Notes under the pieces: generated by a model
Databases searched by the model: none
Told to the model about the DNA's origin: nothing
Seen by the model: only the letters and a program-made list of their open reading frames with translations
Program-made: the position numbers and the translations under genes
Shown here: piece after piece, positions 18,001 to 28,400 of the stretch
Layout of the letters: each line of letters begins with the position of its first letter
Position numbering within the stretch: position 1 is the stretch's first letter
Source of the DNA: JBDHXE01 sp035445085
Lineage (GTDB): Bacteria > Bacteroidota > Ignavibacteria > Kapaibacteriales > UBA2268
Direction of reading: 5' to 3'
Length of the DNA: 64,000 nucleotides
Assembly: GCA_035445085.1 (NCBI GenBank)
Contig: DAOMQA010000009.1
Span: forward strand, 1-64,000

Positions 18001-21000
18001 TTCATATTTATTCTCAGAAGCAGCTAACTCAGTATTTAATAACAGTGCAAGATTCTTAATCAGATTGCCAGATGCTCCAAATACTAAAGGTATCTTAGCA
18101 GGTACAACTGGTATTGGATATGGTGGTACTGATACATTAAAAGGTAATTACTGGGGACATACTGAAGCTAATGTAAACTTCTTATTACCTCACTTACAAG
18201 AGAATGTTGGATTAAATAACATTGAAACTTTCTTTGTAGCAGGCGATGGTACTAACTGGTTACCAATGACTTACCCAGAATTAATCAATGACAACCCAAC
18301 TGATCCACGTGCTAAAGGTCCATTTGAATCTTTAGAACGCCACGATATTAACTATGTTCCTATCGTTTTAAAGAATGTTGCAGGCGACGAAACAACTCCA
18401 GATCCAGCATCTATACCTGAAAAGTTATTAATGTCTGGTCAAATCTATGATATTTACGACAAAACTACAGATATTAAGACTGCTGATTACTCAAAACGTA
18501 GAATGAGTCCAATTGAAGATTTCTCTGTTGGAATCCCTCCAAGATTGAGAACTTTCAATGACCCTTCTCAACCATCGTATAACAAAGTTATTAAAAGATG
18601 GGTTAGAGATCCTTATTATGCAGAATTACGTAATGAAGGTGGAGATTTAGTATATCCTGGTTTAGCAGCTGTACAAACAGAATTCAAACCAGATGAAAAA
18701 GGTGTGTTCTACCAACCAATCGGTTACCCATTATACTTAGAAACTAATGTTAATTATGATGGTTTAACTAGAACATCAAATCACGATCCTTTAACTAAAA
18801 ATGAATCAGTTTTCTTTGTTGTAAACTTAAAAACTGGTGATTATGTAAGAGCTAACTTATCTCAAGTAGACGAAAATGCTCCTTATAGAGAAGTATTCCG
18901 TAAAACTATCGAATTAGTTCCAGACTCTTCATTAAGAACTGACCCAACTTGGAGAAGAACTTCTGAAGGTTTAGCTAATTTAGGTAGCGGTCCAGAATTA
19001 TTAGCTAACTTATATAGAAATGCTAAAAATGAAGATTTTGGTACTTTACAAGGTCGTAGATATACTGCTGATGATAATGCGTTAGCTAGAGTTACAAACC
19101 TATACTCTAACAGACCATCTATGCCAGCTTCTAACTTAATTGGTAATGTTTCAAACACTACTTATTATGCTGGTGAAAGATATAACGCTCTTCCAGTAAG
19201 AGTAGGCGACTCAGTTCTTATCGTTTCAAGAACTATACTTTGGAGAGAAGGTATTCATAATGCTGCTGTTAAAGGTATGGCATTTAGAATTACTGAATCT
19301 ACACGCCCTCCAGTATGGACAGGTAATATTATCAAATTACAAACTGATACAATTAGAAACCGTTACCCATCTGAAGAAAACCCAGATGTTAAAGAAGATG
19401 TTGTATATACTGAATTCTTAAACAAAGTATTCTTGACTGAAAACAGAGAATATCCAGTATCTTTTGGTACTTATAGCACTTTAGGTAGATTTGAAGGACA
19501 AGGTAGAGACTCTATTGTTACAATTACTGCAATTGACTCTAATAGATTCTATGACCCACGTTCTTTCTTAGAACCTACTGCTTATGCTAGATTAGATTAC
19601 TCTTGGGAAACTCATCCAAATTCAGCTTTAAGCCGTTGGTTAGTAGTAAATAAAAAATATGCTGCAGACCCTGCTGCTTATGGTGCAAGTGGATATTTAG
19701 AATTAGCTGGTGTTCCAATTAACCCATTCGTGGTTCCAGGTGGCGATTCAATTACTGTATTTGCTAAGAACTACCCACCTCATTATAGAAATGTGGATAA
19801 CTTGAAAGCAATGAATCCGCCTGTAAGCCAAGATCAATTAGATCGTTGGGTTGAAACTTACCCAGGTTATTTCTCTAACCCAGCTTACGATGTGGCTAAT
19901 GCACGTTTCTTACAACAAGATACAATTAACGTTGCCCCAAGCTATACTACTGATTATACATTTAAAGTATTTGTTGTCGATAGTACTCCTAGATTCTTAG
20001 AACCAGGTGATGATTATACAACTTATAGATTAGATGACCCAGCAAAAGTATACGTAGATGCTAAAGGTACTCAATATACTTGTGGTACTGATAGAAGCGG
20101 TAAATTAATTGCTAACTTAACTGATAAATTAAGATTCCAAATCGACATTAATACAGATGATGAATGGGAAGACAAATCTCCAGCTGCTCAAGGTTGGGAC
20201 TTCCGTTATGGTAAAACAGCTTATGGCTTTATGAATATCGCTTTACGCCAAAATCCAAACGATACTTCTGTAGTTGATACTTTAATCTACGATAAAGACC
20301 AATTTGATTTAGAAGGTGCTATCTTAGTTCAATCAAGACCATCATGGATGAAAAATGAATATTTAGCTAAGTATGGTGAAGATGTTGCTAATGATGAATT
20401 TGCTACAGACTTTACTACAAATGGTCAATTAAATATTCGTATTCCTAAAGATCAAGCTTTAGAATTATTAAAACCAAATCCTCAATATAATACTTCTTAT
20501 AATACTGACACTACTTTCACTGTAGTTGTTAATGATGGACACGGTGGAATTAATTCTAATAAATATGAAATCTTTATTAACGTAGTTCCTACAATCACAA
20601 ATGGTGTATTGCCAGATGCTAAGGAAGATTTTGACTATAACCCATCTTTATTAGATGTATCTCGTCAAATTCAAGTTTATGATCCAAACTTTGGTCAAAA
20701 ACATACTTATAAATTAATCTATGCAAGTACACCAGAAAATACTATTCCTATCGATGCTTGTTATCCAGAAGCTGGAAATATTAATTTAGCTTCTTTAAAA
20801 ACAACTCCAGATTGGTTGAAAATTAACTCTAATACAGGTATGCTATACGGCACTCCAGGCGTTAAAGATGCTCCAAAATTAAGCAAAGTAACAGTTGTTG
20901 TTACAGATGAAAATGGATTGTCTACTTATGCAGTATTAGACTTAAATGTACAAAAAACAGAACATAACCCTGATATTAGCGGTATCCCAGCTATAGCTTG

Positions 21001-22183
21001 TATCGATCAAGATGCTGACTACTCTACTAAAATTAGTATCAAGGATATAGATTTAAATAGAAACAATTCAAATGAAATCATTACTTTAAGTTTAATAGAT
21101 GAAAATGGACAACCAATCACAGGATTGAGAATTACTCCAGCAACATTTAATGGAACAGGTAATACTGATAACTATGAAGCTACAATAACTAAAGTTGGTA
21201 CATTAACTCCAAATAAGGGTAATTGGTTGTTTGTTAAGATAGTTGCAAGAGATAAAGATGGACAATCTGATACATTATTCTTCAGATTAACTATCTCTCA
21301 ACCAACTGATTTCTTAGCTACTATAAGAGTTGCTAATATTAAAGGAGCTTACCAAGATTTAACGTTCGGTACTTCTTCAGTTTCAGGTACTTCAACTGGC
21401 GATGGTAATGATAATGACTATATCGGTAAAATTGACGAAGACTTATGTGAATATGAATTACCTCCAAGACCATTTGATGATGCTTTTGATGCTCGTTGGA
21501 CTATTACAAATAGAAACGGCGTGATAAGAAACATTTTCCCTACAGCAAGAGTAAATACTCCTAATATATTTGTTTACAAAGGTAGATTCCAAGCTGGTGG
21601 TGTAACTGGTGGTTCTTCTCCATTATTCCCTGTAACTTTGACTTGGAATACTAAGGACATACCAGCAATAGATGACGCTACGAAGAATCCAGCTGGTTCA
21701 TCATGGTGGTTAAAAGATAGATTCTCTGATGGTAACATCTTCTCTATAAACATGAGAGACCCTAATAAGGCTTATTATAACTCTCAAGTTAGCTTATCTA
21801 TCCAAGGTGATGTTGCTACATTAACTGTACTTGATGATGGTATTGATCAATTCATTATTATGCACGATTGGGTATCTACTGTTGAAGATTTAGGTTTAGA
21901 AGCTACTGCTACTAAGATTAGTGCTGTATCTCCAAACCCAGTATCAGCAAATACTAAAGTATCATTCGAAGTATTAAAATCTTCAAGAGTTACTTTACAA
22001 GTTGTAGATATGTTAGGTAATGTTGTTACTACTTTAGTTAATGAAGATATGAGAAGCGGTCAATACAATGTAGATTGGAATGCTGCTGACGTGAACGGAA
22101 ACAGACTTGCAAACGGACAGTATATGTTAAGATTAGTTGCTGGTAATGCAACTAGTACATATCCGGTTGTAGTAGTTAAATAA
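15023..22183 (+). CDS. Giant Pmp-like beta-helix surface protein with T9SS sorting domain
   Basis: 2386 aa from ATG 15023, preceded by GGAGG; an upstream in-frame start would place residues before the signal peptide. Signal peptide 1-25 (ends LSVGLSFAQ). Roughly residues 290-1050 carry about ten GGA(I/V) motifs (RGGAIYMESD, RGGAIYVGEH, AGGAIYFDG, NGGAIFISN, LGGAIYVLD) in a right-handed beta-helix like chlamydial Pmp adhesins, closed by a NYWG motif. The second half has Ig/cadherin-like modules (VVNDGHGGINSNKYEI, PDWLKINSNTGMLYGTPG). The last about 80 residues are a T9SS type A sorting domain (SPNPVSANTKVSFEV, then LANGQYMLRLVAG). Codon use is strongly biased (GGT, GCT, TTA, AGA), suggesting high expression. 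Likely an adhesin or surface-layer component. Confidence 0.88.
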   Translation: MQRLIRLSLFSILLGMLSVGLSFAQKQAVFVSGSIKPGDVRVFQKDSIYIINNDYVVGGTLLIEPGTTIHFQANGRLIDSTGGRIIADGFAKATYTQNPNGINPVVQYEPLGYASFDYFFYGAVDQYNDNSSAARTVSIETVKDPTVHPDKYNYIFNVLLDKSNRKIVNLTDPTAYAKYRNTTNGNYVVVSYEQALMFHTARLNNDPEQFDPNLKTLPWKRIGGDNVNNVNIVPETITFIGKPAGNYSQEWGHIIVLPGARAAFFRNVNFQDIKKDTTVDRQTIYNYKGAEYAAVNAKMRTLTNGAGGAITTFSSRTWLIDVTFKNNMARYRAGALNILQTPKEFRFLAGNHTPQSLGVYPNDKNPNITDKFGAPSHFNKEVLRTDNIDESENSPEPLADNFRQAYDDGRLALMLGRMRRMSFNNNYVQLANVHIETIGGQTRTYDDTTVAAKYPYSEYNQVRGGAIYMESDVNLSYTKYKNIEVGLGVNNSIKVEGTEVFFPEPDYFKADGNEARNYQSNLASEGARGGAIYVGEHTALILAGELSNNKTRAKYFDNPATYGENVESYSRGGAVYVANTDGRLQLRGGPARENLNPTYLTNNTSGAGGAIYFDGNASHYEPLVIGGSDETLITRDYGFDIKLENNTSLTFGGAIVSKRPLSINGAGGVAADLMLGYDGKYSVRLLNNTAAFAGGAIFIKVPSSIDTTYIKEDKLDSAQAIEARKRIIQFVRAEFANNSVGNGVSSANLESWCVRGGGAIYSHNGDLRIIKGTDFINNTVYNGNGGAIFISNLPNVQANRFFLSDLDVVNKNQYGLPYSYTSENGPFTGVEQDYPADVRMLTRFINNKMVITDQEFFNSQMGNGATSNEEGFNRRNRESNIGENGIGLGGAIYVLDSLAYNTGFRSDSINFNRVRIQNNEAFSGSAIYSDNYNLKLIFNRSLITGNLATSQVGMAQNVITGPIQFTGKNVSANEASSDLAGATIYGEMQGPLPSYLFSEAANSVFNNSARFLIRLPDAPNTKGILAGTTGIGYGGTDTLKGNYWGHTEANVNFLLPHLQENVGLNNIETFFVAGDGTNWLPMTYPELINDNPTDPRAKGPFESLERHDINYVPIVLKNVAGDETTPDPASIPEKLLMSGQIYDIYDKTTDIKTADYSKRRMSPIEDFSVGIPPRLRTFNDPSQPSYNKVIKRWVRDPYYAELRNEGGDLVYPGLAAVQTEFKPDEKGVFYQPIGYPLYLETNVNYDGLTRTSNHDPLTKNESVFFVVNLKTGDYVRANLSQVDENAPYREVFRKTIELVPDSSLRTDPTWRRTSEGLANLGSGPELLANLYRNAKNEDFGTLQGRRYTADDNALARVTNLYSNRPSMPASNLIGNVSNTTYYAGERYNALPVRVGDSVLIVSRTILWREGIHNAAVKGMAFRITESTRPPVWTGNIIKLQTDTIRNRYPSEENPDVKEDVVYTEFLNKVFLTENREYPVSFGTYSTLGRFEGQGRDSIVTITAIDSNRFYDPRSFLEPTAYARLDYSWETHPNSALSRWLVVNKKYAADPAAYGASGYLELAGVPINPFVVPGGDSITVFAKNYPPHYRNVDNLKAMNPPVSQDQLDRWVETYPGYFSNPAYDVANARFLQQDTINVAPSYTTDYTFKVFVVDSTPRFLEPGDDYTTYRLDDPAKVYVDAKGTQYTCGTDRSGKLIANLTDKLRFQIDINTDDEWEDKSPAAQGWDFRYGKTAYGFMNIALRQNPNDTSVVDTLIYDKDQFDLEGAILVQSRPSWMKNEYLAKYGEDVANDEFATDFTTNGQLNIRIPKDQALELLKPNPQYNTSYNTDTTFTVVVNDGHGGINSNKYEIFINVVPTITNGVLPDAKEDFDYNPSLLDVSRQIQVYDPNFGQKHTYKLIYASTPENTIPIDACYPEAGNINLASLKTTPDWLKINSNTGMLYGTPGVKDAPKLSKVTVVVTDENGLSTYAVLDLNVQKTEHNPDISGIPAIACIDQDADYSTKISIKDIDLNRNNSNEIITLSLIDENGQPITGLRITPATFNGTGNTDNYEATITKVGTLTPNKGNWLFVKIVARDKDGQSDTLFFRLTISQPTDFLATIRVANIKGAYQDLTFGTSSVSGTSTGDGNDNDYIGKIDEDLCEYELPPRPFDDAFDARWTITNRNGVIRNIFPTARVNTPNIFVYKGRFQAGGVTGGSSPLFPVTLTWNTKDIPAIDDATKNPAGSSWWLKDRFSDGNIFSINMRDPNKAYYNSQVSLSIQGDVATLTVLDDGIDQFIIMHDWVSTVEDLGLEATATKISAVSPNPVSANTKVSFEVLKSSRVTLQVVDMLGNVVTTLVNEDMRSGQYNVDWNAADVNGNRLANGQYMLRLVAGNATSTYPVVVVK

Positions 22184-22202
22184 TTAATGATATAATTAGC
22201 AA

Positions 22203-22224
22203 GGGTCTCTTTTCGGAGAGACCT
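22203..22224 (+). other. Intercistronic hairpin between two surface-protein genes
   Basis: GGTCTCT (22204-22210) pairs with AGAGACC (22217-22223), extended by a G-T pair, with a 6-nt loop. It is 20 nt after the stop codon. No T-run follows, so it may protect or process the mRNA rather than terminate fully. Confidence 0.5.
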
Positions 22225-22263
22225 AAGCTAAAATTAGAAATGAAAATAAAAACGGAGTATATC

Positions 22264-24189
22264 ATGAAAAAAATCTTATTTACTGCAGTTGGTATGGCGA
22301 TAGCATGTTTTATGACATATACATCTCCAAAAGCGACTGCTCAGGTGTTTGGTGAATACAAATCAATCACCTTGGTGGAAAATAAACCTTATGAAGAAAT
22401 TAATGGCACTAACGTTAGTCCTTCTTTGTTTGCTTTGCCACCTAATTACATCGGAAATGATAGAAATGATGGTTATGTTAAAGTAAATCTTGGTTTCGAT
22501 TTTGAATTTAATGGTGAAATTTTCCATCAAGCATGGATTTCTACTAATGGATTTATAACTTTATCGGCACCTCCAAATTTACCAGCTCCAAATCCACAAG
22601 CATTGTTTTTGGAAGCAAACAATTATCCAAATAACGTTATTGCTCCTTATTGGGGTGATCACTATTTAAGAGATTCTACAGACTTCTTTACTCAAGGGTT
22701 TGTTCCATCTTCTATTTCTTATACAACTATAACTGAAACTGACGATAACAATGTAAGCTATAAAGTTTTTGTTGTTCAATGGAAAAACTTGAACATCAAT
22801 TATTTAGTAGATGGCACACCTGTAAAATCATCTGTAGCTAATTTTCAAGTTCGTTTATATGAGTCAAAAGATGCATATTCTAAACAAGGTAATATTGAAT
22901 TTTGCTATGGAACTATCGGTCCTAAAAACAGACCAGATATAACTGACACAAGAGTAATTACTAAAGGTGCTGTAGTTGGTATTAAAGGCGAAGGTAAGAT
23001 GATTGGCGAAGGCGCTGATTATTTGAATGCTTTATATTTTGATAAAGACATCAATTTAGCTGGAACTCGTGAAGATAAAACTTCTGATTGGCAACCATCT
23101 GGTGGCTCTGATAAAAGAATTCTTTTAACTGCCACAGTAAGATTTAATGTTGCTGAATGGTGGGGCGATGGAGACGTTGATTTCTCTAAAGCTATTGGTA
23201 ATAAACACTACAATATGTCTCAAAGTCGTTTTGTAACTGCTAATGATGCAAGATTAATTTTGAAATCAGTTGTTGAAGGCTTACCTTTAGACCCAGTTAG
23301 ACGTAGAGCTGCTTACCATGCAGACGTAAATCATAATGGACGCTACTACTATAACGGTGCTGGCGAAAAAGTTAATATTAAGAAGAAAAGCAAAATCTTT
23401 ACTGATGACTTACCAAATGAAATTAGCTCAGTAAAACAAATCTTATTCCAAGCTGACGAAAATGATGCTGCATGGATTATGCTTTATTTATCTGGTAGAT
23501 TGCCTGAGTTACCTTGGGTAATTGATACTTTCCCATTATATGGTAAATTAACTGCAGAATATACAGCTAATAACATCAAAGTTGGTTCTTTGACTAAATT
23601 AGAAAATGGCTTATATGAATTCCCAGTGTATTTAAATAATTATTACGAAGGTCCTGTTAGTGTTAAATTTGATATTAATGGTGCTTTAGTTGATGTATTA
23701 AAAAATACTACTGATGAAAATGAATTAATGCTTACTAATACTACAGATAGAGTTGTAATTTCTGGTTATGGCAAATTTGAAGCTAACAACCCAATTGCAA
23801 TTATAAAAGTACGTTTAAATGACAATAATTTAAGTTTACGTGATGTTAGATTTAATGGTGATGATGTAGCTTCAATCGATATGAATTTAAATAATGTTGA
23901 AATTAAAGATGCCTCACAATCAGTATTATCTAATACTCCAAACCCTATCTCTTCATTAACTACAATTAATGTTAATGTGAATGAAAGTGGATACTATTCA
24001 TTAAATATATATGATTTAAGCGGTAACGTAGTAAAATCATTGTATGCAGGTGAAATAGCTAATGGCGTAGCTAATTTTGATTGGAATTTATTAAACAATA
24101 ATAATCAAAAAGTTAATCCAGGTGTTTATATGCTTAGATTAGAAGGTAATGGTTTAAATGTTGTTAAGAAATTAATCGTTGAAAACTAA
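22264..24189 (+). CDS. Secreted T9SS cargo protein with dockerin-like and cohesin-like segments
   Basis: 641 aa from ATG 22264 (signal peptide MKKILFTAVGMAIACFMTY to about residue 27; ACGGAG upstream). The N-terminal region (about 30-290) has the AWISTNGFITL and APYWGDHY motifs of nidogen-like/secreted beta domains. Residues about 300-410 look like a dockerin: GDGDVDFSKA, TANDARLILKSV, ADVNHNGRYYY and NDAAWIMLYLSG form two Ca-loop/helix repeats. Then comes a cohesin-like beta segment. The C-terminus is a T9SS sorting domain (SNTPNPISSLTTINV and NPGVYMLRLEG). The next gene overlaps its end by 11 nt. Confidence 0.82.
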   Translation: MKKILFTAVGMAIACFMTYTSPKATAQVFGEYKSITLVENKPYEEINGTNVSPSLFALPPNYIGNDRNDGYVKVNLGFDFEFNGEIFHQAWISTNGFITLSAPPNLPAPNPQALFLEANNYPNNVIAPYWGDHYLRDSTDFFTQGFVPSSISYTTITETDDNNVSYKVFVVQWKNLNINYLVDGTPVKSSVANFQVRLYESKDAYSKQGNIEFCYGTIGPKNRPDITDTRVITKGAVVGIKGEGKMIGEGADYLNALYFDKDINLAGTREDKTSDWQPSGGSDKRILLTATVRFNVAEWWGDGDVDFSKAIGNKHYNMSQSRFVTANDARLILKSVVEGLPLDPVRRRAAYHADVNHNGRYYYNGAGEKVNIKKKSKIFTDDLPNEISSVKQILFQADENDAAWIMLYLSGRLPELPWVIDTFPLYGKLTAEYTANNIKVGSLTKLENGLYEFPVYLNNYYEGPVSVKFDINGALVDVLKNTTDENELMLTNTTDRVVISGYGKFEANNPIAIIKVRLNDNNLSLRDVRFNGDDVASIDMNLNNVEIKDASQSVLSNTPNPISSLTTINVNVNESGYYSLNIYDLSGNVVKSLYAGEIANGVANFDWNLLNNNNQKVNPGVYMLRLEGNGLNVVKKLIVEN

Positions 24190-25375
24190 TACTTACATAT
24201 TGATCCCAGTATTTATTGTGTCGGTATTCTATACCGGCACAGTAGATGCTTTTTCTAAAGAGAAAGTAGATATTAAACTAAATTCTCATTACGATGTCAA
24301 ATATTGTAATAAGTTAGAGGATACCAAAGAAGTGCTTATCACAATAGGTATTGGCGACGTCAAAAAAAGTGACTCTTTGTATGGATTTAATTTTTCTATT
24401 AAGTACGATAGAAGCAAACTATATTTTCATAGCAAAATAACTACGAATACTTTAACTGAATTTGCTGACTTCTCAGATATGAGCTTTGGAATTGAAAAAG
24501 GCAAGATAATTGGATATGGCTTAAATAATTTTACTCTGATGAGTGGCAAAAAAGATCTTATTGGATTTTATGGCGAATATATTGGTACAATATGCGATAA
24601 TGATTCAGCTTTAGTTGAGTTAGAATATATCGAATTTACTGATGAGTATCAAAATACAGTTAATAGATTAGATACTATCTGGATTAAGCCTAAAAAAGTG
24701 GAAACAGATTATACTATTACTACATCATTTTTGGAAGATAACTATAATTATGACTCAACAAAAACAAATGTTTTATCTCTTAAAGCAGAATCAGATAAAT
24801 TGCTAAAATATGATTACTTAGCTTATGATATTCAAGCTGAAAATAATGCATATTTATTAAATTTAGATAATTTAAATAAAGACCTTGAATTAGAACAATA
24901 CGAACAAAATGAACATGGATTTAAAATAGTAGTTAAAATGAAACCAGAAGTTCCATTTATACCAAATTTAAATCTATTTGATATAAAAATTAATAGAACA
25001 GACAAAATTACAGATACTTTGTCAAAGATAATAGTAAGACCTATACAATTAAGTAATTGTAATTGTTATAATTATAATAAAGTAACAGGGGATAGTATTA
25101 GAATAAAATATATAGCAAGCAAGATTAACAATGTTGAAGATGATACTCATGAATTATATCAAGTATCTATCCACAACAATGTATTTAGTGTATATTCTAA
25201 TTCTAATAATATTACAAAAGTTCAATTATTTAATTCTGTAGGTGAAATTATTATAAATGATTTCATAAACCAAAGTTCTTATTCAAAAAACATAAACTTA
25301 GTAAATGGGGTTTACTTTAGTTTAATATGGGTGGATAAGAAAGTCGTAACAAGAAAAATATTAATAAATAATTAA
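24179..25375 (+). CDS. Secreted cohesin-like protein with T9SS-like C-terminus
   Basis: 398 aa from TTG 24179, overlapping the previous stop by 11 nt. No ATG offers the same reading, and the TTG gives a good signal peptide (residues 1-25, YILIPVFIVSVFYTGTVDAF). Residues about 50-150 resemble a cohesin fold (FNFSIKYDRSKLYFHS). Near residue 290 there is a Cys pair (NCNCYNYN). The end (VQLFNSVGEIIINDF, LVNGVYFSLIW, KKVVTRKILI) fits a degenerate T9SS sorting domain, although the usual PNP element is missing. It is translationally coupled to the dockerin-like protein upstream, so partnership is plausible. Confidence 0.72.
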   Translation: MKTNTYILIPVFIVSVFYTGTVDAFSKEKVDIKLNSHYDVKYCNKLEDTKEVLITIGIGDVKKSDSLYGFNFSIKYDRSKLYFHSKITTNTLTEFADFSDMSFGIEKGKIIGYGLNNFTLMSGKKDLIGFYGEYIGTICDNDSALVELEYIEFTDEYQNTVNRLDTIWIKPKKVETDYTITTSFLEDNYNYDSTKTNVLSLKAESDKLLKYDYLAYDIQAENNAYLLNLDNLNKDLELEQYEQNEHGFKIVVKMKPEVPFIPNLNLFDIKINRTDKITDTLSKIIVRPIQLSNCNCYNYNKVTGDSIRIKYIASKINNVEDDTHELYQVSIHNNVFSVYSNSNNITKVQLFNSVGEIIINDFINQSSYSKNINLVNGVYFSLIWVDKKVVTRKILINN

Positions 25376-25406
25376 TTAAGTTTTTAAATTTTTAATGGGG
25401 GTAAAG

Positions 25407-28400
25407 ATGAAAGTCTTACTACGTTTAGACAAGATAAAAAGTATTTTAGGCTTGTCTTTGTTTCTGACCTTCTTGGTGGCTACTGGGACTGAAGTCCTTA
25501 GTCAAACACAAGGTGTATTCGTACGACCTATGATACCTAAGTTGAGTTTAACTGGGGAAGAAGAATCGTATGATAAAGCCTTTTATCCAGATGGTAGAAT
25601 ATGGGTTCCGCCAACAGTAAGTGGAGCTCGTGAATTTTTAGTTCCAGTTTTTGTTACTAATAATTGGTTTAGTTATAAAAATGCCGAAGGTGTTGCAAAT
25701 TATAAAGTAGAACCAATTAAATCATTCAAGTTCTCTGTTTTTTATAATGATAAAGCTGTAAGAGCAATTGGTGTTGAAACTATTCACCCTTCTTATGTTC
25801 CAGCTGATAGAGATCCATTGGCTCATTCTTTTACAATCAAAACTGATGATGTTGAAGATGATTACTATTGGTACTTTATTAATCCAAATAAATGGTCGGA
25901 TACTAAAGATAAAGAAGACGGTCGCCGTATAGTTATTTCTGGTACATCTCTTAAAGAATTACCTGAAACTGATCCAATGGGAGAAACTTACGAAGTATTG
26001 TTATATGTTCGTTTTAGAGTTATGGCTAAAAAAGAAGGTGGTAGCTCAGGATTTAACTTAATACAAACAACTCCTATCTATATTGATAATAGAGAAGTAA
26101 AATACAATGAATTAGACGTTGCTAAGCAATTTGCTTGGGAAGGTATGGTTGATTATGATACTGCTGGTCAAAACTATTATAACTTATATAATAGAGCTAG
26201 AATCGGTAATAACCGTGGTAGATTAGATGGTAACTTATTCTTACCAGAAACATACTTAAGTGGTATGACTAATGCTATTGTTTCTGAAGATGAAAATGCT
26301 CCAATATTGCCAGGTCCACTTGTAGATGACGCAATGTTCAAAATTGAGCCAGTATATCCGGGAGCTATTACATTAAAAATCACTGATAACGTGCCTAAAT
26401 TTAGAGTTACTTCTATTGCTAATGACGAGTTGCCTAAAAATGACGACGAGTCAGTATATGAAATTCCAGATTTAGTATCTGTAGACGATAATTCTCCAGA
26501 GCAATATGGTATTGCTAGAATTAAGTTAGTAAACTCTACTTCTAAATCTAGATTACAACAAGTTTCAATCGAAACTGATTCTGAATGGTTAAGAATAAAC
26601 AAAGATGCCTTAAATGAAAATAAAGGCTTCTCAATTACAAATAATGGTAGAAACGGTTTTATTAATTGGATTGACAACGGTATCTTAGGCGAATCATTAG
26701 ACCCAGTTATGAAAACTACTGTAGATGATGGTGATGTACTTGTAGAAGTAAGATGCGATCCTACTAAACTACCTAAAGTCGCTGGAGAAATTCCTCACGG
26801 TTTACATATTGGATATATTACTTTAAGATCAAGTTATGCTGAAGTAAATCCAGTTAGAATTAAAGTTACTTTCTTATTTATTAGAAATCCTTACGAACCA
26901 GATTGGACTAAATCAATCGGTAACCCAGGTGGTATCAATTTATTATTAAACAATAGAATTGGACAAACTGCTAAATTAGTATTCGGTACTGGCGATAGAG
27001 CTACTGAAAGTGTAGATAATTTATATGGCGAGTTTGCTTATAACTCTCCATTATCAACAACTGTATTAGATGCACGCTTTTACCCAACAAATCCTAATGT
27101 AGCACCTATGGTTCCATTTGGTTTTGGTGATTTTGCTCCTAGCATAATTGCACCTCGTACAAATTCTCGTGATATTCGCCCTTATACTTTACCTAAAGGA
27201 GTAAATTCTTGGGTATACAAAGCGAAAGTATCAAATTTAGAAGCAAACTATCCTATTACTGTTTCATGGGACGTACGTGAATTTCCATTAAATGCTCAAT
27301 TATATATAAAGCCAGTTATTAATGGTGTTGCTGGTCAAGCAACAAATATGTATGAAGCAACAAAAGTAAATGAGTTTGTAAGATCATATACAATTACTGA
27401 TACACGTGTTAATGAATTCTTAATCGAATATACTTTACCACAATCAGTTAATTTTGTTGATGATTTAGGTAATCCATTAATTAAAAAAGGTTGGAACTTA
27501 TTATCTTTACCGTTGAACCCAGAAAATACATTCTGGAAGAATGTTTACAAAAATGCTATCAACGAGCCTTGGGCTTTCGTAAATAGCCAATACCAACAAA
27601 GACAAAATCTTAAATTTGGTGAAGGTTACTTTATTAAATATCCAGAATTAGTTGATACTAAATTTGCTGGTGCTTTCATTAGAACTATTAATGCTGATAA
27701 TGCAATTAAAGTGTTTGCTGGCGATACTCCAGATCCAGGGAATGCGTCTGTAAGTGGTGGTTGGAATTTAGTTGGTGCTTTATCTGTCTTAACTGCAGTT
27801 GAAGGTATTACTTATAGCCCTTCAGATGATGGAGCTTTACCTGCACCAGAATATACATTACAATATGGCGTTTACGGATATAGAACTGACTTAGGATATT
27901 ACCAAGTTTCTAACATGACTCCAGGTATGGGTTATTGGATTAAATCATCTAACGATGGCTACTACAACTTAGAGGAAACTTATGTTCCAAAATTAAGTAA
28001 TGTTGCATTCCAAAATGAAAAAACTACAGTTTTAAACAATAGTCAAGTAATCAATATTCGTGATAATGGACAAAAAGAAAACAACCTATATATAACTAAC
28101 CTTAATGGCAATGTATTAAACTACTTTGAATTACCTCCAGTACCTATGGCTGGCATGTTCGATGTTCGTTTTTCTGATAACAAATCAGTATCAAACAATA
28201 ACGAATCAGTAGTTAAATTACAAGGTGTTACTTATCCGTTAGCAGTGAATATTAACAATGCTGATGCAAACTATACTTTAACTGACGCTGTAACTGGTGA
28301 ATATCTTGGTAGTATCTCTAAAGGTGAATCATCTTCAATTACTATCGAAGGTTTATCTTATAATTCTTTAAGAATTGCTAAAACAGAAGTTATGACTGGT

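Noticed and set aside
26177..26677. 166-aa open frame on the minus strand
   Set aside because: It lies wholly opposite the 1084-aa T9SS protein, whose signal peptide, sorting domain and codon bias are clear.
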